Assembly: GCF_016698645.1 (NCBI RefSeq)
Contig: NZ_CP068047.1
Coordinates: forward strand, 2,329,001-2,393,000
DNA: 64,000 nucleotides
Origin: Devosia oryziradicis
Lineage (GTDB): Bacteria > Pseudomonadota > Alphaproteobacteria > Rhizobiales > Devosiaceae
Direction of reading: 5' to 3'
The notes beneath the pieces were generated by a model. That model saw only the letters and a program-made list of their open reading frames with translations, did not search any database and was not told the DNA's origin. The position numbers were made by a program, and so were the translations under genes. Positions 52,611 through 61,191 of the stretch are shown piece after piece. Position 1 is the stretch's first letter. Each line of letters begins with the position of its first letter.

Positions 52611-53192
52611 CTAGCGTTCAATGGTGCCGGTGCGGCGAATTTTCTTTTGCAGCAACAGGATGCCGTAAAGAAGCGCTTCGGCGGTGGGCGGACAGCCCGG
52701 AACATAGATATCCACCGGCAAGACGCGATCGCAGCCGCGCACCACCGAGTAAGAATAGTGGTAGTAGCCCCCGCCATTGGCGCAGCTGCCCATCGAGATG
52801 ACATAGCGCGGCTCGGGCATCTGGTCGTAGACCTTGCGAAGCGCGGGCGCCATCTTGTTGGTCAGCGTACCGGCAACAATCAGCACGTCGGACTGGCGCG
52901 GCGAAGCACGCGGTGCGGTACCGAAGCGCTCGATGTCATAGCGCGGCATCGACATCTGCATCATCTCGACCGCGCAGCAGGCCAAACCCGTCTGCATCCA
53001 CATCAGTGAGCCGGTGCGGGCCCAGGTGACCAGCTGGGAAACCGTCGAAACAAGGAAGCCCTTGTCGGCCAGCTCGTCGGTGACGTCAGTGAAGAACGGG
53101 TCGGTTGCACCAGCGGGCTTGTTGGTCCGCGGATCGATGAGGCCGGTGGGGCGTGGAGCGATCAGCGTTCCGTTCTGTTCGCTCAATCCCAT
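52611..53192 (-). CDS. nuoB: NADH-quinone oxidoreductase subunit B
   Basis: 193 residues, binds the terminal 4Fe-4S cluster N2 that reduces quinone. Ligand cysteines are in [10 protein letters not shown], the MGSCANGGG region and [14 protein letters not shown]. The ATG at 53190-53192 is chosen because AGGGG lies about seven bases upstream; an ATG seven codons earlier is in frame. With this start it overlaps the end of nuoA by ten bases. Confidence 0.97.
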   Translation of the reverse strand: MGLSEQNGTLIAPRPTGLIDPRTNKPAGATDPFFTDVTDELADKGFLVSTVSQLVTWARTGSLMWMQTGLACCAVEMMQMSMPRYDIERFGTAPRASPRQSDVLIVAGTLTNKMAPALRKVYDQMPEPRYVISMGSCANGGGYYHYSYSVVRGCDRVLPVDIYVPGCPPTAEALLYGILLLQKKIRRTGTIER

Positions 53193-53548
53193 TCCAGGGC
53201 CCCTTTCCGCCATTCATAGATAAAGCCGACGGTCAAAACGCCGAGAAAGATCATCATCGACCAGAAGCCGAACCAACCGACTTCTCTGAACACCACGGCC
53301 CACGGGAAGAGGAACGCGACTTCCAGGTCGAAGATGATGAAGAGAATCGAGACCAGGTAGAATCGGACGTCGAACTTCATGCGCGCGTCGTCAAAAGCCT
53401 CAAAGCCGGCTTCGAATGCCGAGACCTTCTCCGGATCGGGGTTCTTGACCGCGACGATGAAGGGGGCAACCAGCAAAGCCAGGCCAATTAGGCCGGCAAC
53501 GGCGAGAAAGATGACAATGGGCAGATAGTCGCTGAGCAAATCAGTCAT
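53183..53548 (-). CDS. nuoA: NADH-quinone oxidoreductase subunit A
   Basis: 121 residues, three membrane helices. The conserved loop after helix 1 has YECGF replaced by the alphaproteobacterial [14 protein letters not shown], and the second helix starts [22 protein letters not shown] (partly: [19 protein letters not shown]), with the DLE acids. First gene of the operon: promoter about 95 bases upstream (53642-53670). Confidence 0.97.
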   Translation of the reverse strand: MTDLLSDYLPIVIFLAVAGLIGLALLVAPFIVAVKNPDPEKVSAFEAGFEAFDDARMKFDVRFYLVSILFIIFDLEVAFLFPWAVVFREVGWFGFWSMMIFLGVLTVGFIYEWRKGALEWD

Positions 53549-53641
53549 GCGGCAGCCTGTTTCTATTCCGGCCGGGCGACCGGGTGCGAGGGTTGCGCAG
53601 GCAATTGGGGCGAGCGAACCAACGCAAACGTTGATGGCTTG

Positions 53642-53670
53642 GGCTTAGACCTTTGCCTATCCGGTTTCAA
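53642..53670 (-). promoter_or_regulatory. Probable promoter of the nuo operon
   Basis: On the minus strand TTGAAA (53670-53665), 17 bases, then TAAGCC (53647-53642). The -35 is good, the -10 is weak. Expected start near 53635, giving a leader of about 90 bases before nuoA. A dyad (53681-53701) lies immediately upstream of the -35. Confidence 0.45.
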
Positions 53671-53680
53671 GGGAAAGAAA

Positions 53681-53701
53681 ATATGACTAGAATAATCATA
53701 T
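53681..53701. promoter_or_regulatory. ATATGA-N9-TCATAT dyad upstream of nuo
   Basis: A perfect inverted repeat of six bases with a nine-base AT-rich spacer, in an otherwise GC-rich genome. Its centre lies about 56 bases upstream of the predicted nuo start, a usual position for an activator. The regulator is unknown. Confidence 0.4.
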
Positions 53702-53818
53702 AACCAGTTGGCTTAAGCCTGCAACAATGGCCCTGTCAGCTCCGCCGTGGGGGTACGGCGTACTCGTCTGACGGCTGATTTTGGAACGTCACCCAGCTGC
53801 GCTCTGCAAGGCGAAAGC

Positions 53819-53856
53819 CCAAAAGCAAAACGGCGAACCGCAGGTGCGGTTCGCCG
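53819..53856 (-). terminator. Intrinsic terminator of the first outer-membrane protein gene
   Basis: CGGCGAACCGC (53831-53841) and GCGGTTCGCCG (53846-53856) form an 11-bp stem with a 4-base loop; on the minus strand it is followed by TTTTGCTTTTGG. It is 60 bases past the gene's stop. In the rest of the 53549-53916 gap, apart from the nuo promoter and its dyad, I see nothing. Confidence 0.88.
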
Positions 53857-53916
53857 AATTGGGTTCGCAAGACGCTAGGTCGAGAGGGCGGGAACCGCCC
53901 TGCCCGATTGCAAAAC

Positions 53917-54489
53917 TTAGAAGTGGTAGAACACGCCGACGGTTGCCTTGGCGCCTTCGAAGAAGGAGTCAGCAGCACCGTCGAAGTCGCCCTGGCCAAC
54001 CAGTTCACCGCGAACGGTGACCGAGTCGGTAACGGCGAGTTCAACACCACCACCGAGCTGGTACACGCCCTGCGAGAAGCCGGTACGGTTGTTGGTGCCA
54101 ACACCGCCGATCGCGTAGACGAGGACCGAGTCGGTCACAACGGCACCAGCACGCAGGTTGGCGAAGAATTCGCCGGTGCTGAACGCGTTGTTCCAGATGT
54201 AGTCGCCGGTGACTTCAGCGCCGATCAGGAAGGGATCGACGGGGATGAAGTTCACGCCAACGGCAGCGCCGAGAACGCCCGAGGTCGAGTTGACCGGGTA
54301 GCCGGCATAGGTGGTGGAGCCAACGAACTGGCCGCCGGCGCGCACGCCGACATAGAGACCTTCCCAGTCGAAACCAGCAGCTTCATAGATCGGCTGCGGG
54401 GTGGTCGGGATGATCAGGTCGGCGGCGTGAGCGCCACCAGCGAGCAGCGCGGCAGCAGCCACACCGAGAGAAAGCGAACGTACAAACAT
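53917..54489 (-). CDS. Outer-membrane beta-barrel protein (Omp25/31-like), 190 aa
   Basis: Signal peptide MFVRSLSLGVAAAALLAGGA-HA, then ADLI, the usual mature start of the Hyphomicrobiales Omp25/31 group, followed by DWEGLYVGVRAGGQF, alternating beta strands, and a terminal aromatic FYHF for BAM recognition. It is predicted to be an eight-stranded barrel. The start at 54487-54489 is chosen because GGAG is eight bases upstream; an ATG five codons earlier is in frame. Related to the gene at 54790, about 300 bases upstream; both have the QPIYE/MPVYE-FDW motif. Function structural or unknown. Confidence 0.88.
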   Translation of the reverse strand: MFVRSLSLGVAAAALLAGGAHAADLIIPTTPQPIYEAAGFDWEGLYVGVRAGGQFVGSTTYAGYPVNSTSGVLGAAVGVNFIPVDPFLIGAEVTGDYIWNNAFSTGEFFANLRAGAVVTDSVLVYAIGGVGTNNRTGFSQGVYQLGGGVELAVTDSVTVRGELVGQGDFDGAADSFFEGAKATVGVFYHF

Positions 54490-54734
54490 ATCTTGCACTC
54501 CCATAGAGTTAACCGTAGTCGACCGACTAGATGCATCAGGCTAACGCGCGTGACAAGCCTTTGGTCGCTGAATTTGGGCAACGCGGATAACGCCAAATGA
54601 CCATTTCGGGGCAGGTGTTGCGCCGATGCCGCGCAATTGGCCCAATTTGAGACAAATTTGAACGATCGGCCGCGCAGACGGGGCAACGAGGTGTCGCAAT
54701 CTGGCCATGAGTGAGTCTCGCCGTCAAGCATGCA
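54490..54734. other. Intergenic region without recognised gene
   Basis: About 245 bases between the two outer-membrane protein genes. It must contain the promoter and 5' leader of the downstream gene (53917-54489), but I find no convincing -35/-10 pair, no EcfG-type box and no ORF with a ribosome binding site. Confidence 0.5.
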
Positions 54735-54765
54735 AACAAAAACGGCCTCGCCGAAGCGAAGCCGT
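54735..54765 (-). terminator. Intrinsic terminator of the second outer-membrane protein gene
   Basis: On the minus strand ACGGCTTCGC...GCGAGGCCGT forms a stem with one bulged region and is followed by TTTTTGTTTG. It lies about 25 bases past the stop of the 54790-55341 gene. Confidence 0.8.
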
Positions 54766-54789
54766 CGAAACCTCATCGAGTGAGTCGGC

Positions 54790-55341
54790 CTAGAAGTGAA
54801 AGTTGGCGCCGACCGTGAACTGATCCTTGGCATTGGTTCCGCCGTTGAGTGGGAAACCATGCAGGTATTGCGCTTCCACCGTGATGCTGTCGTTGACAGC
54901 AAGTTCGATGCCCCCACCCAGGAGCGCATCCTGTTCATCAGGCGGACCGAGGTCGATACCATAGCCGCCTGCTGCGTAGACAAGGACATCGTCGCTGACG
55001 ACCAGACCGGCTCGACCCAGGATTTGGCCGTAGCTGGTGTTGCCTGCTGCGCCCCCGGTCAACCCATGCACGGCCACTTCGGCCCCAAGAAGATAGAAGT
55101 CAAACTGCGCGTTTACGCCGGCCTGAATGCCCAGGCCATATTGCGTGCCGCTGGTGGCGCCGTTTTGCGCCCCGCCATAGACGCCGGCATAAAAGCCGCT
55201 CCAGTCGAAACCGGGTTCCTCATAAACCGGCATTTCCGCCGGTGTGCTGGTCGGAACCGTAATCAGGTCTGCGGCATTGGCGGTCCCAATCGAAAGGGTG
55301 GTGGCGAGCGCCGCAAACGCCATCTTGTTGAACAAGCTCAT
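54790..55341 (-). CDS. Outer-membrane beta-barrel protein, 183 aa
   Basis: Signal peptide MSLFNKMAFAALATTLSIGT-ANA, mature start ADLITVP, then PVYEEPGFDWSGFYAGVYGG, the typical first strand of the Omp25/31 group, and a terminal strand ending ANFHF. A paralogue of the 53917-54489 product with more changes in the loops. Upstream it has a canonical GGAAC-N16-CGTT promoter (55375-55399), so expression is probably controlled by the general stress sigma factor EcfG, unlike the first copy. Confidence 0.88.
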   Translation of the reverse strand: MSLFNKMAFAALATTLSIGTANAADLITVPTSTPAEMPVYEEPGFDWSGFYAGVYGGAQNGATSGTQYGLGIQAGVNAQFDFYLLGAEVAVHGLTGGAAGNTSYGQILGRAGLVVSDDVLVYAAGGYGIDLGPPDEQDALLGGGIELAVNDSITVEAQYLHGFPLNGGTNAKDQFTVGANFHF

Positions 55342-55374
55342 CGCTGTCCTCCTTGCTTGGACCGTCGGCTCATG

Positions 55375-55399
55375 AACGCAGCGCGATAGTGCCGGTTCC
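55375..55399 (-). promoter_or_regulatory. EcfG-type (general stress) promoter
   Basis: On the minus strand GGAAC (55399-55395), 16 bases, then CGTT (55378-55375): exact match to the GGAAC-N16/17-CGTT promoter of the alphaproteobacterial EcfG sigma factor. The -10 is about 34 bases before the start codon of the outer-membrane protein gene it should drive. Confidence 0.7.
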
Positions 55400-55568
55400 G
55401 CCTTGGGTCATGGGCCATCCCGGACGTGCGACCCGTCTATTCCGGGTTCGGGATCAGCCGACAGGAACAGTTCTGCGAGATTGGAGGGGCAAAAACTCGC
55501 CCCTCAGGCGGCTAAAATACGGCAGTCGCTGGCCGTTGCGGATAGGCCACAGGCCATCGCGGCCTGCT

Positions 55569-56294
55569 CTAGAGGGTGCCAACCAGGACAGGCTCCTCAC
55601 GGTACGCGTCCGGGAAGAGCTGCTTGAGAGCGGCAATCTTCGGCAAGTCGTGGAAGACGATATAGGGCCAGGTGGGGTTCAGCGTCAGGAAGTCCTGGTG
55701 ATACTGCTCGGCCGGGTAGAAAGCCTCGAGCGGCTCTATGGTCGTCACGATCGGACCTTCGAACAGGCCTGTTTCATCGAGCTGTGCGATGTAGGCACGT
55801 GCGGTTTCGGCCTGCTCTTCCGTCGCCGGGAAGATGGTCGAGCGGTACTGCGTGCCGTGGTCGGGCCCCTGGTAGTTCAATTGCGTCGGATTGTGCGCCA
55901 CAGAGAAATAGACCTGCAGCAGATCGCCGTAGGTCACCACCGAAGGATCATAGGTCACTTCCACGGACTCGGCATGTCCCGTGGTTCCGGACCCGGTCTG
56001 CTCATAGGTCGCCGTTTCGGCGCTGCCGCCTGAATAGCCCGACACCGCGCGGGTGACGCCTTTGACATGCTGGAACACGCCCTGCACGCCCCAGAAACAG
56101 CCGCCGGCAAATACGGCGGTGGCCGACGTGCCGGTTTCCACCAGGTCAACCGCTGGAGGCGGAATTTCGACCGGGGCCTCCTGAGCGGCTGCTGGCTGAT
56201 TCCACAAAACGGATAGGAGTGCGGGGAGGATGAGCAAGGCGACGAGCAGAGAGCGGCGGCCGGCAAAAGAGGTGGAGAGGGCAGAACTGGGCAT
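55569..56294 (-). CDS. msrA: Peptide methionine sulphoxide reductase A, exported form
   Basis: 241 residues. It repairs the S-epimer of oxidised methionine in proteins. The active-site motif is AGGCFWGV (C66), followed by the SGYSGG substrate region, the DPSVVTYGDLL and AHNPTQLN motifs and YRSTIF. Unlike cytoplasmic MsrA, it has an N-terminal basic stretch, a hydrophobic segment (about 15-31, RSLLVALLILPALL) and an AxA-like site before AQE, so it should act in the periplasm or be membrane anchored. No MsrB gene is adjacent. ATG 56294 is preferred over a TTG two codons earlier. Confidence 0.94.
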   Translation of the reverse strand: MPSSALSTSFAGRRSLLVALLILPALLSVLWNQPAAAQEAPVEIPPPAVDLVETGTSATAVFAGGCFWGVQGVFQHVKGVTRAVSGYSGGSAETATYEQTGSGTTGHAESVEVTYDPSVVTYGDLLQVYFSVAHNPTQLNYQGPDHGTQYRSTIFPATEEQAETARAYIAQLDETGLFEGPIVTTIEPLEAFYPAEQYHQDFLTLNPTWPYIVFHDLPKIAALKQLFPDAYREEPVLVGTL

Positions 56295-56443
56295 TTGCAA
56301 AGCCTTGGTTGGAGCGATCTGCGGGTCAGTTCGTCCAATATGAGCGCATGGTTACATCAGATCAGCCGGTTCACGGCGAAATGAAGCCACTAAGCTGAAG
56401 CTGTCAGGATTGTTCTGAGAACGCGCAAACCCTGCGAAAAGGG

Positions 56444-56520
<77 letters not shown>

Positions 56521-56773
56521 AGCGCTTGCAAACAAGTCGTTCGCGCAACGTGGCGTCCGTTTACCGACCACCCATGGTCAAGTCAAGCGAGCAAATCCGG
56601 AATGATGCGACATTTTCAAGAACGCCATCGTCGACTGTGGAAAAGTCACGCCCCTACAATCGATAGCAAGAGTTTCTTGATGTGGCACCAGAGAACCAGG
56701 CCCTGCGCTACGAGGAGTCGCAGACCCCAACAATTGGCCGGCATTGCAAGGGTCCGGATTTGACTTGCGTGAA

Positions 56774-56849
<76 letters not shown>

Positions 56850-56914
56850 CCGGGATCAGACGATCCGAAGCAAGGTGGCCCTGATTAGGGCCCCTGCCCT
56901 CCAGCGTCAACCGA

Positions 56915-56952
56915 CAAAAAAGAAATGGCCCCGGCGCGAGGCGCTCGGGGCC
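56915..56952 (-). terminator. Intrinsic terminator of the HU gene
   Basis: On the minus strand GGCCCCGAGCGC and GCGCCGGGGCC form a GC-rich stem around a short CTC loop with minor mismatch, followed by ATTTCTTTTTT. Located about 50 bases past the HU stop. Confidence 0.85.
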
Positions 56953-57000
56953 GATCAGCATGCCGATCTTGGGTACGCAAACTGCGCCCCGATAGCGGTC

Positions 57001-57273
57001 TTAGTTGATCGCGTCCTTCAGGCCCTTGCCGGGCTTGAACTTGGCCTGGTTCGAGGCCGGGATCTTGATCTCGGCGCCGGTGGCCGGGTTACGGCCGGTC
57101 GAAGCCTTGCGCTGCGACACGGCAAAGGTGCCGAAACCAACGAGACGGACTTCTTCACCGGACTTCAGCGAGCCGGTGATTGCCTCGAACACTGCGTCCA
57201 CCGCTTCAGCGGCCTGTGCCTTGGTGATCGTCGCCTTGTCGGCGACGACGCCAACCAGATCGTTCTTGTTCAT
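57001..57273 (-). CDS. hup: DNA-binding protein HU
   Basis: 90 residues, nucleoid protein. Start MNKNDLVGVVADKATITKAQ, the strand VRLVGFGTFAVSQRKA, the DNA-contacting arm GRNPATGAEIKIPAS with its proline, and KFKPGKGLKDAIN at the end are all canonical. GAGGA lies upstream of the ATG. It is 207 bases away from the Tet-type pump gene and has its own terminator. Confidence 0.98.
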   Translation of the reverse strand: MNKNDLVGVVADKATITKAQAAEAVDAVFEAITGSLKSGEEVRLVGFGTFAVSQRKASTGRNPATGAEIKIPASNQAKFKPGKGLKDAIN

Positions 57274-57479
57274 AGCGTTTCCTCACAGTGAATTGCCCGC
57301 CCCGCTGGCGAACCTTTAAATGCGGCAACCCTTGGTCGATTCTGCGCGAAAGGCAAGGATTTCCGGGGTTTTTGCGAGGCCGGACGGTGCAACGCTGTTA
57401 ATGGACCGGAAAAATTGCCCCGACAAGTCCGGTTTGGAGATTTTTCCTGGATTTCCGGGCTTTCCTGTGGGTTTTGCGC

Positions 57480-58679
57480 CTATTCTCCCGCGACAGCGGC
57501 CGGCGTTGCGCCCCGTCTGATGCCCAGCATCAGGGGTAGTGCCAATAGGTAGATTCCGGCCCCGACAATCCAGATCAGGCCCGGCCAGGTGTCGCTCACC
57601 GCGAAATACATGAAGCTGAAGAATACGGGCCCGAAGATCGAGGCGAGGCTGACCAGGCTCGCCAGAACGCCCTGAAGTTGGCCCTGTTTGTCGCCATCCA
57701 CCTGCTGGGTGGTGACCGATTGCAGCGCCGGCATGCCGATACCGCCCAGGGCAAAGAGTGGCGCCAGCGCAAATAGGATCCAGCCCTGCGTCGCAAGGCC
57801 GACGATAATCAGGGCGGTCAATTCGCACGCCATGCCGACGATCAGCGCCCAGCGCTCGCCGAGTCTGGCGACGGCGGGTCCGGTGAGGAAAGCCTGTGCG
57901 CCGGCATGGAAAACGCCAAAGGCTCCGAGCGACAGGCCGATCATCAGTCCGTTCCACTGGAAGCTGTCTTCGCCGAACATGGCCCAGATGGTGCCGTACA
58001 TGGTACCGACGAAATTCATGATGACGAAGATTGCCATCAGCGGAATCAGCGCCCTGAACGTGAGGGCCCATTTGAGGGGCTTGAACGGGTTGAGCGTGTC
58101 CCAGCTGAACCGGGCGCCACTTGTGCCCTTACGCGATTCTGGCAGCACGAAAAGCGCCAAGGCGAAATTGACGGCGTTGAGCAAGGCCGCCGCAATGAAC
58201 GGCGCTCGTACCCAGAAATCGCCCAGCACGCCCCCGAGCACAGGCCCAATAATGAAGCCGATGCCGAACATGGCATGGAACAGGCCAAAGCGCCCCGCGC
58301 GCTCCCCTTCCGTGGAAATGTCGGTGATATAGGCCGTCGCCACGGCCATGTTGGCGCTGGTGATGCCTGAAATGGCGCGGCCCAGTACCAGCATCCACAG
58401 TTCGGGCGCGAAGGCCATGATCAGGTAGTCTATCGCGGCACCGGCCAGTGAGACCAGCAGCACCGGACGCCGGCCAAACCGGTCGCTCAGCACGCCCAGG
58501 ATTGGCGAGAACAGAAACTGACAGGCCGAATAGAGCGCCAGCATGAGACCGAGTAGCGTAGCCACTTCGGAGATGTGCCCCACATCGCGCAGAAGAGCCG
58601 GTAGGATCGGAAAGATAAGGCCAATGCCGACCGCATCGAGGGTCACGGCGGCGAGAATGACGACGAGGGCCTTGTTCAA
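57480..58679 (-). CDS. TCR/Tet family MFS efflux transporter 1
   Basis: 399 residues, 12 membrane helices, major facilitator of the TetA-like drug:proton antiporter type. The loop 2-3 motif is GVLSDRFGRRPVLL, and the start LVVILAAVTLDAVGIGLIFPILPALL shows the DxxGxG-LI-P motif typical of Tet pumps. Substrate unknown; tetracycline resistance should not be assumed. TTG 58677-58679 is the start, with GGAG six bases upstream. It follows a second such gene by about 200 bases on the same strand, and could be co-transcribed with it, as there is no obvious terminator between them. Confidence 0.9.
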   Translation of the reverse strand: MNKALVVILAAVTLDAVGIGLIFPILPALLRDVGHISEVATLLGLMLALYSACQFLFSPILGVLSDRFGRRPVLLVSLAGAAIDYLIMAFAPELWMLVLGRAISGITSANMAVATAYITDISTEGERAGRFGLFHAMFGIGFIIGPVLGGVLGDFWVRAPFIAAALLNAVNFALALFVLPESRKGTSGARFSWDTLNPFKPLKWALTFRALIPLMAIFVIMNFVGTMYGTIWAMFGEDSFQWNGLMIGLSLGAFGVFHAGAQAFLTGPAVARLGERWALIVGMACELTALIIVGLATQGWILFALAPLFALGGIGMPALQSVTTQQVDGDKQGQLQGVLASLVSLASIFGPVFFSFMYFAVSDTWPGLIWIVGAGIYLLALPLMLGIRRGATPAAVAGE

Positions 58680-58876
58680 GGAGTGCTCCTGTTTCTTCAG
58701 CCATCAGCCGGTATGTGGAGGTAGGGCGTTCACGGACGCGTTACAAGGGACATGATCCGTCGTCGTGACAGCTGAGGCCGGCTGAGAGCCGCTATCAGCA
58801 GCTGAAAATCGCCAATAGAGTGTCTCCTTCCTAGGGACTCTGATGCGCCCGCAAGGTCATGGAACGCGTACGAGGC

Positions 58877-60061
58877 CTATGCCGCAAGTGGCTTGGGCTC
58901 GCGCACCGTGGCAAACAATGGTGTCGCCAGCAGATAGAGCCCTGCCCCGACGATCCAGGTCGTTCCGATCCAGATGTCGCGCGTCGAGAAGAATATGACG
59001 GTCGTGAGGACTGGCCCGACAATGCCAGCCAGGCTCATCAGGCTGGCCATCACTCCCTGCAGCTGACCCTGCTGCTCGTCGCTGACACGGCGGGTCAGTA
59101 GCGACTGTAGCGCCGGCATGGCGACGCCACCCAGGGCAAAGAGCGGAGCGATGGCGTATCCCATCCAGCTCTGGTCGGCGAAGGCCATCAGAATATAGGC
59201 CAAGGTGTCCATGCCGACGCCGATCATCAGCGTGCCCAGATCGCCAAAGCGGCGTGACAGCGGGCCGACCAGGAGTGCCTGGGCAAGCGCTCCGGAGATG
59301 CCGAACACCGCGAAGGACAGCCCCATATGCACGGAGTCCCACCCAAAGCGCGCGGCGCCATAGGGTACCCAGATGGTGCCGGGCACAGCCGCGACGAGCC
59401 CGAAGACAACTGAGACGGTGACCATGGGCAGCAGCGGCTTGAAGTTCCAAAGCCAGACCAGCGGGGCCAGCGGGTTGAACTCACTCAGATCGAATTTGCC
59501 GGCCCTGGCCTGGCGGCTTTCAGGCAGCACGAAAAGCGCGACACAGAGGTTGATGCCGTTAAAGAGAGAGGCCGCCAGGAAAGGGGAACGTAGCCACCAG
59601 GCGCCCATGATCCCGCCGATGACCGGGCCGATGATGAACCCGGTGCTCATGACGGCGCCGACCAGGCCAAAGCGCTGGGCGCGCTGCTCCGCTGGGGTAA
59701 TATCGGTGATGTAGGCACTGGCGACAGCCATGTTGGCGCTGGTGATGCCGGCCATGGCGCGGCCGACCACGAGCACCCAGCCCAGGGGCGATAGCGCCAT
59801 GACCAGATAGTCGAGCAAGGTGCCCGCCAGCGACAGCAGCAGCACGGGTCGGCGCCCAAAGCGGTCGCTGAGTGCTCCGAGTACGGGCGAGAAGACGAAC
59901 TGCATGGCGGCGTAGCTGGCGAGCATCGCGCCGTAGAGCCAGCCGATGTCGCCGCCGGCGGTCAGTTCGGCGAGCAAGTCGGGCAGTATGGGAAAAATCA
60001 GGGCGCCGCCGATGGCGTCGATGGCGACAGTCGCCAGGATAACAATCAGGGCCTTGTTCAT
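58877..60061 (-). CDS. TCR/Tet family MFS efflux transporter 2
   Basis: 394 residues, 12 helices; paralogue of the neighbour (same start logic NKALIVILATVAIDAIGGALIFPILPDLL, same loop motif GALSDRFGRRPVLL, same C-terminal half). ATG 60059-60061 is chosen because GGAG lies six bases upstream, though an ATG four codons earlier is in frame. It is transcribed divergently from the tetR-like gene across three palindromic operators, so its promoter is likely repressed by that protein until an effector binds. Confidence 0.92.
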   Translation of the reverse strand: MNKALIVILATVAIDAIGGALIFPILPDLLAELTAGGDIGWLYGAMLASYAAMQFVFSPVLGALSDRFGRRPVLLLSLAGTLLDYLVMALSPLGWVLVVGRAMAGITSANMAVASAYITDITPAEQRAQRFGLVGAVMSTGFIIGPVIGGIMGAWWLRSPFLAASLFNGINLCVALFVLPESRQARAGKFDLSEFNPLAPLVWLWNFKPLLPMVTVSVVFGLVAAVPGTIWVPYGAARFGWDSVHMGLSFAVFGISGALAQALLVGPLSRRFGDLGTLMIGVGMDTLAYILMAFADQSWMGYAIAPLFALGGVAMPALQSLLTRRVSDEQQGQLQGVMASLMSLAGIVGPVLTTVIFFSTRDIWIGTTWIVGAGLYLLATPLFATVREPKPLAA

Positions 60062-60079
60062 CGGGATCTCCAAGGGTAG

Positions 60080-60133
60080 CTTATCGGTGATAAAATCAAT
60101 TTATCAGCGATAAGCGCCCTTATCGGCGATAAG
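60080..60133. promoter_or_regulatory. Three tet-operator-like palindromes
   Basis: Three near-identical 15-bp palindromes: CTTATC-GGT-GATAAA (60080-60094), TTTATC-AGC-GATAAG (60100-60114) and CTTATC-GGC-GATAAG (60119-60133). Their centres are 20 and 19 bases apart, close to two helical turns, so dimers could sit side by side on one face. All lie in the 89-base gap between the second pump gene and the TetR gene. Canonical tetO elements usually come as two sites, so three is unusual. Confidence 0.85.
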
Positions 60134-60150
60134 TCAAGGGGGAATGTTGT

Positions 60151-60789
60151 ATGGCCATTGATCGTGATCGAATCGTCGATGAGGCAATCCTGCTGCTCAA
60201 TGAGGTCGGCATCGACAAGCTTTCGACGCGGAAGCTGGCGGAGCGGCTGGGTGTGCAGCAGCCGGCGCTGTATTGGCATTTCAAGAGCAAGTCGGCGCTG
60301 CTCGATGCGGTGAACAGCGAGATGCTGGCGCGATACCACACGCATCGCCTGCCTTCGCCCGGCGAAGACTGGGTTGAGTTCACCCTGGAGACGGCGCGGA
60401 GCATGCGGCGGACGCTGCTGACGGTGCGTGACGGCGCGCGGATTGCGGCCGGCACGCGGCCCTCGACGACGGATTTTGCCGATGCCGAGCGACAGTTGCG
60501 GCTCTACGTTGAAGCGGGGTTTTCAGCCGAGGAAGCGCTGCACATCTCAATTTCCGTGGCGCGCTATGTCGTCGGCTATGTGCTCGAGGAACAGGGCGAA
60601 CGCGAGCGAATGGAAGAGGAAGAGGGCCTCGACGGCGGTATCGACACGGAGCTCGCCCCATTTCCTATCCTGGCCGAGGCATTCCGGTCGCTAGAGAAGG
60701 AAGGCAGCATCAATACCGAGGCCGCGTTCGAGCGAGGGCTGGGCTATATGGTGGACGGGATGGTGAAGAGTCAGGCGGCAAAAGGGTAG
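60151..60789 (+). CDS. TetR family repressor (TetR_C type)
   Basis: 212 residues. The N-terminal helix-turn-helix (about 24-45) reads STRKLAERLGVQQPALYWHFKSK, quoted in part: RKLAERLGVQQPALYWHF, matching TetR. The C-terminal ligand domain is of the TetR_C type. With an adjacent TetA-like pump and three operators, this is a typical efflux regulator. Whether it senses tetracycline cannot be told; the residues that contact the drug were not assigned. The ATG is 18 bases from the last operator. Confidence 0.93.
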   Translation: MAIDRDRIVDEAILLLNEVGIDKLSTRKLAERLGVQQPALYWHFKSKSALLDAVNSEMLARYHTHRLPSPGEDWVEFTLETARSMRRTLLTVRDGARIAAGTRPSTTDFADAERQLRLYVEAGFSAEEALHISISVARYVVGYVLEEQGERERMEEEEGLDGGIDTELAPFPILAEAFRSLEKEGSINTEAAFERGLGYMVDGMVKSQAAKG

Positions 60790-60859
60790 GACGCGGCTTT
60801 CTCGCCGGACCTCTGAAGGCGGACGACAAACCGATCGAGCATGATCCATGGGCCCGTGC

Positions 60860-60884
60860 GGAACGGGCGAGGTCGCCGAGCGTT
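60860..60884 (+). promoter_or_regulatory. EcfG-type (general stress) promoter
   Basis: GGAAC (60860-60864), 16 bases, then CGTT (60881-60884): a perfect match to the alphaproteobacterial EcfG consensus, with a leader of about 27 bases to the GlsB/YeaQ-type gene. This family is often part of the general stress response. Confidence 0.78.
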
Positions 60885-60916
60885 GCTTTCGCACCAACCT
60901 CTATGGAGCGCGCATC

Positions 60917-61174
60917 ATGGGTATTCTCTGGACAATCATCATCGGTTTCATCGCCGGCATCATCGCCAAGTTCATCATGCCTGGCAGCAACGAGCCTTCG
61001 GGCTTCATCATGACCACGATCCTGGGCATCGTCGGTGCTTTCGTGGCATCGTTTCTCGGCCAGGCGCTGGGCTGGTACGCACCGGGTGAAGGTGCTGGCC
61101 TGATCGGCGCGATCGTTGGCGCCATCATTGTCCTCGCCGTCTGGGGCATGATCGCCGGTCGTCGTCGCGTCTAG
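60917..61174 (+). CDS. GlsB/YeaQ/YmgE family stress membrane protein
   Basis: 85 residues, three membrane segments. ILWTIIIGFIAGIIAKFIMPG, GIVGAFVASFLGQALGW and LIGAIVGAIIVLAVWGMIAGRRR are the typical glycine-rich helices. The family is linked to stress tolerance, without a known molecular function. ATG 60917 has GGAG about nine bases upstream and is preceded by an EcfG-type promoter. Followed by a YidB gene 17 bases downstream. Confidence 0.94.
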   Translation: MGILWTIIIGFIAGIIAKFIMPGSNEPSGFIMTTILGIVGAFVASFLGQALGWYAPGEGAGLIGAIVGAIIVLAVWGMIAGRRRV

Positions 61175-61191
61175 GCGAGGAGGCTTCGAAA

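Noticed and set aside
57480..60061. Calling the pumps tetracycline resistance genes
   Set aside because: Tet-type motif and a TetR regulator are shared by many chromosomal efflux pumps with other substrates; the sequence does not establish tetracycline transport.
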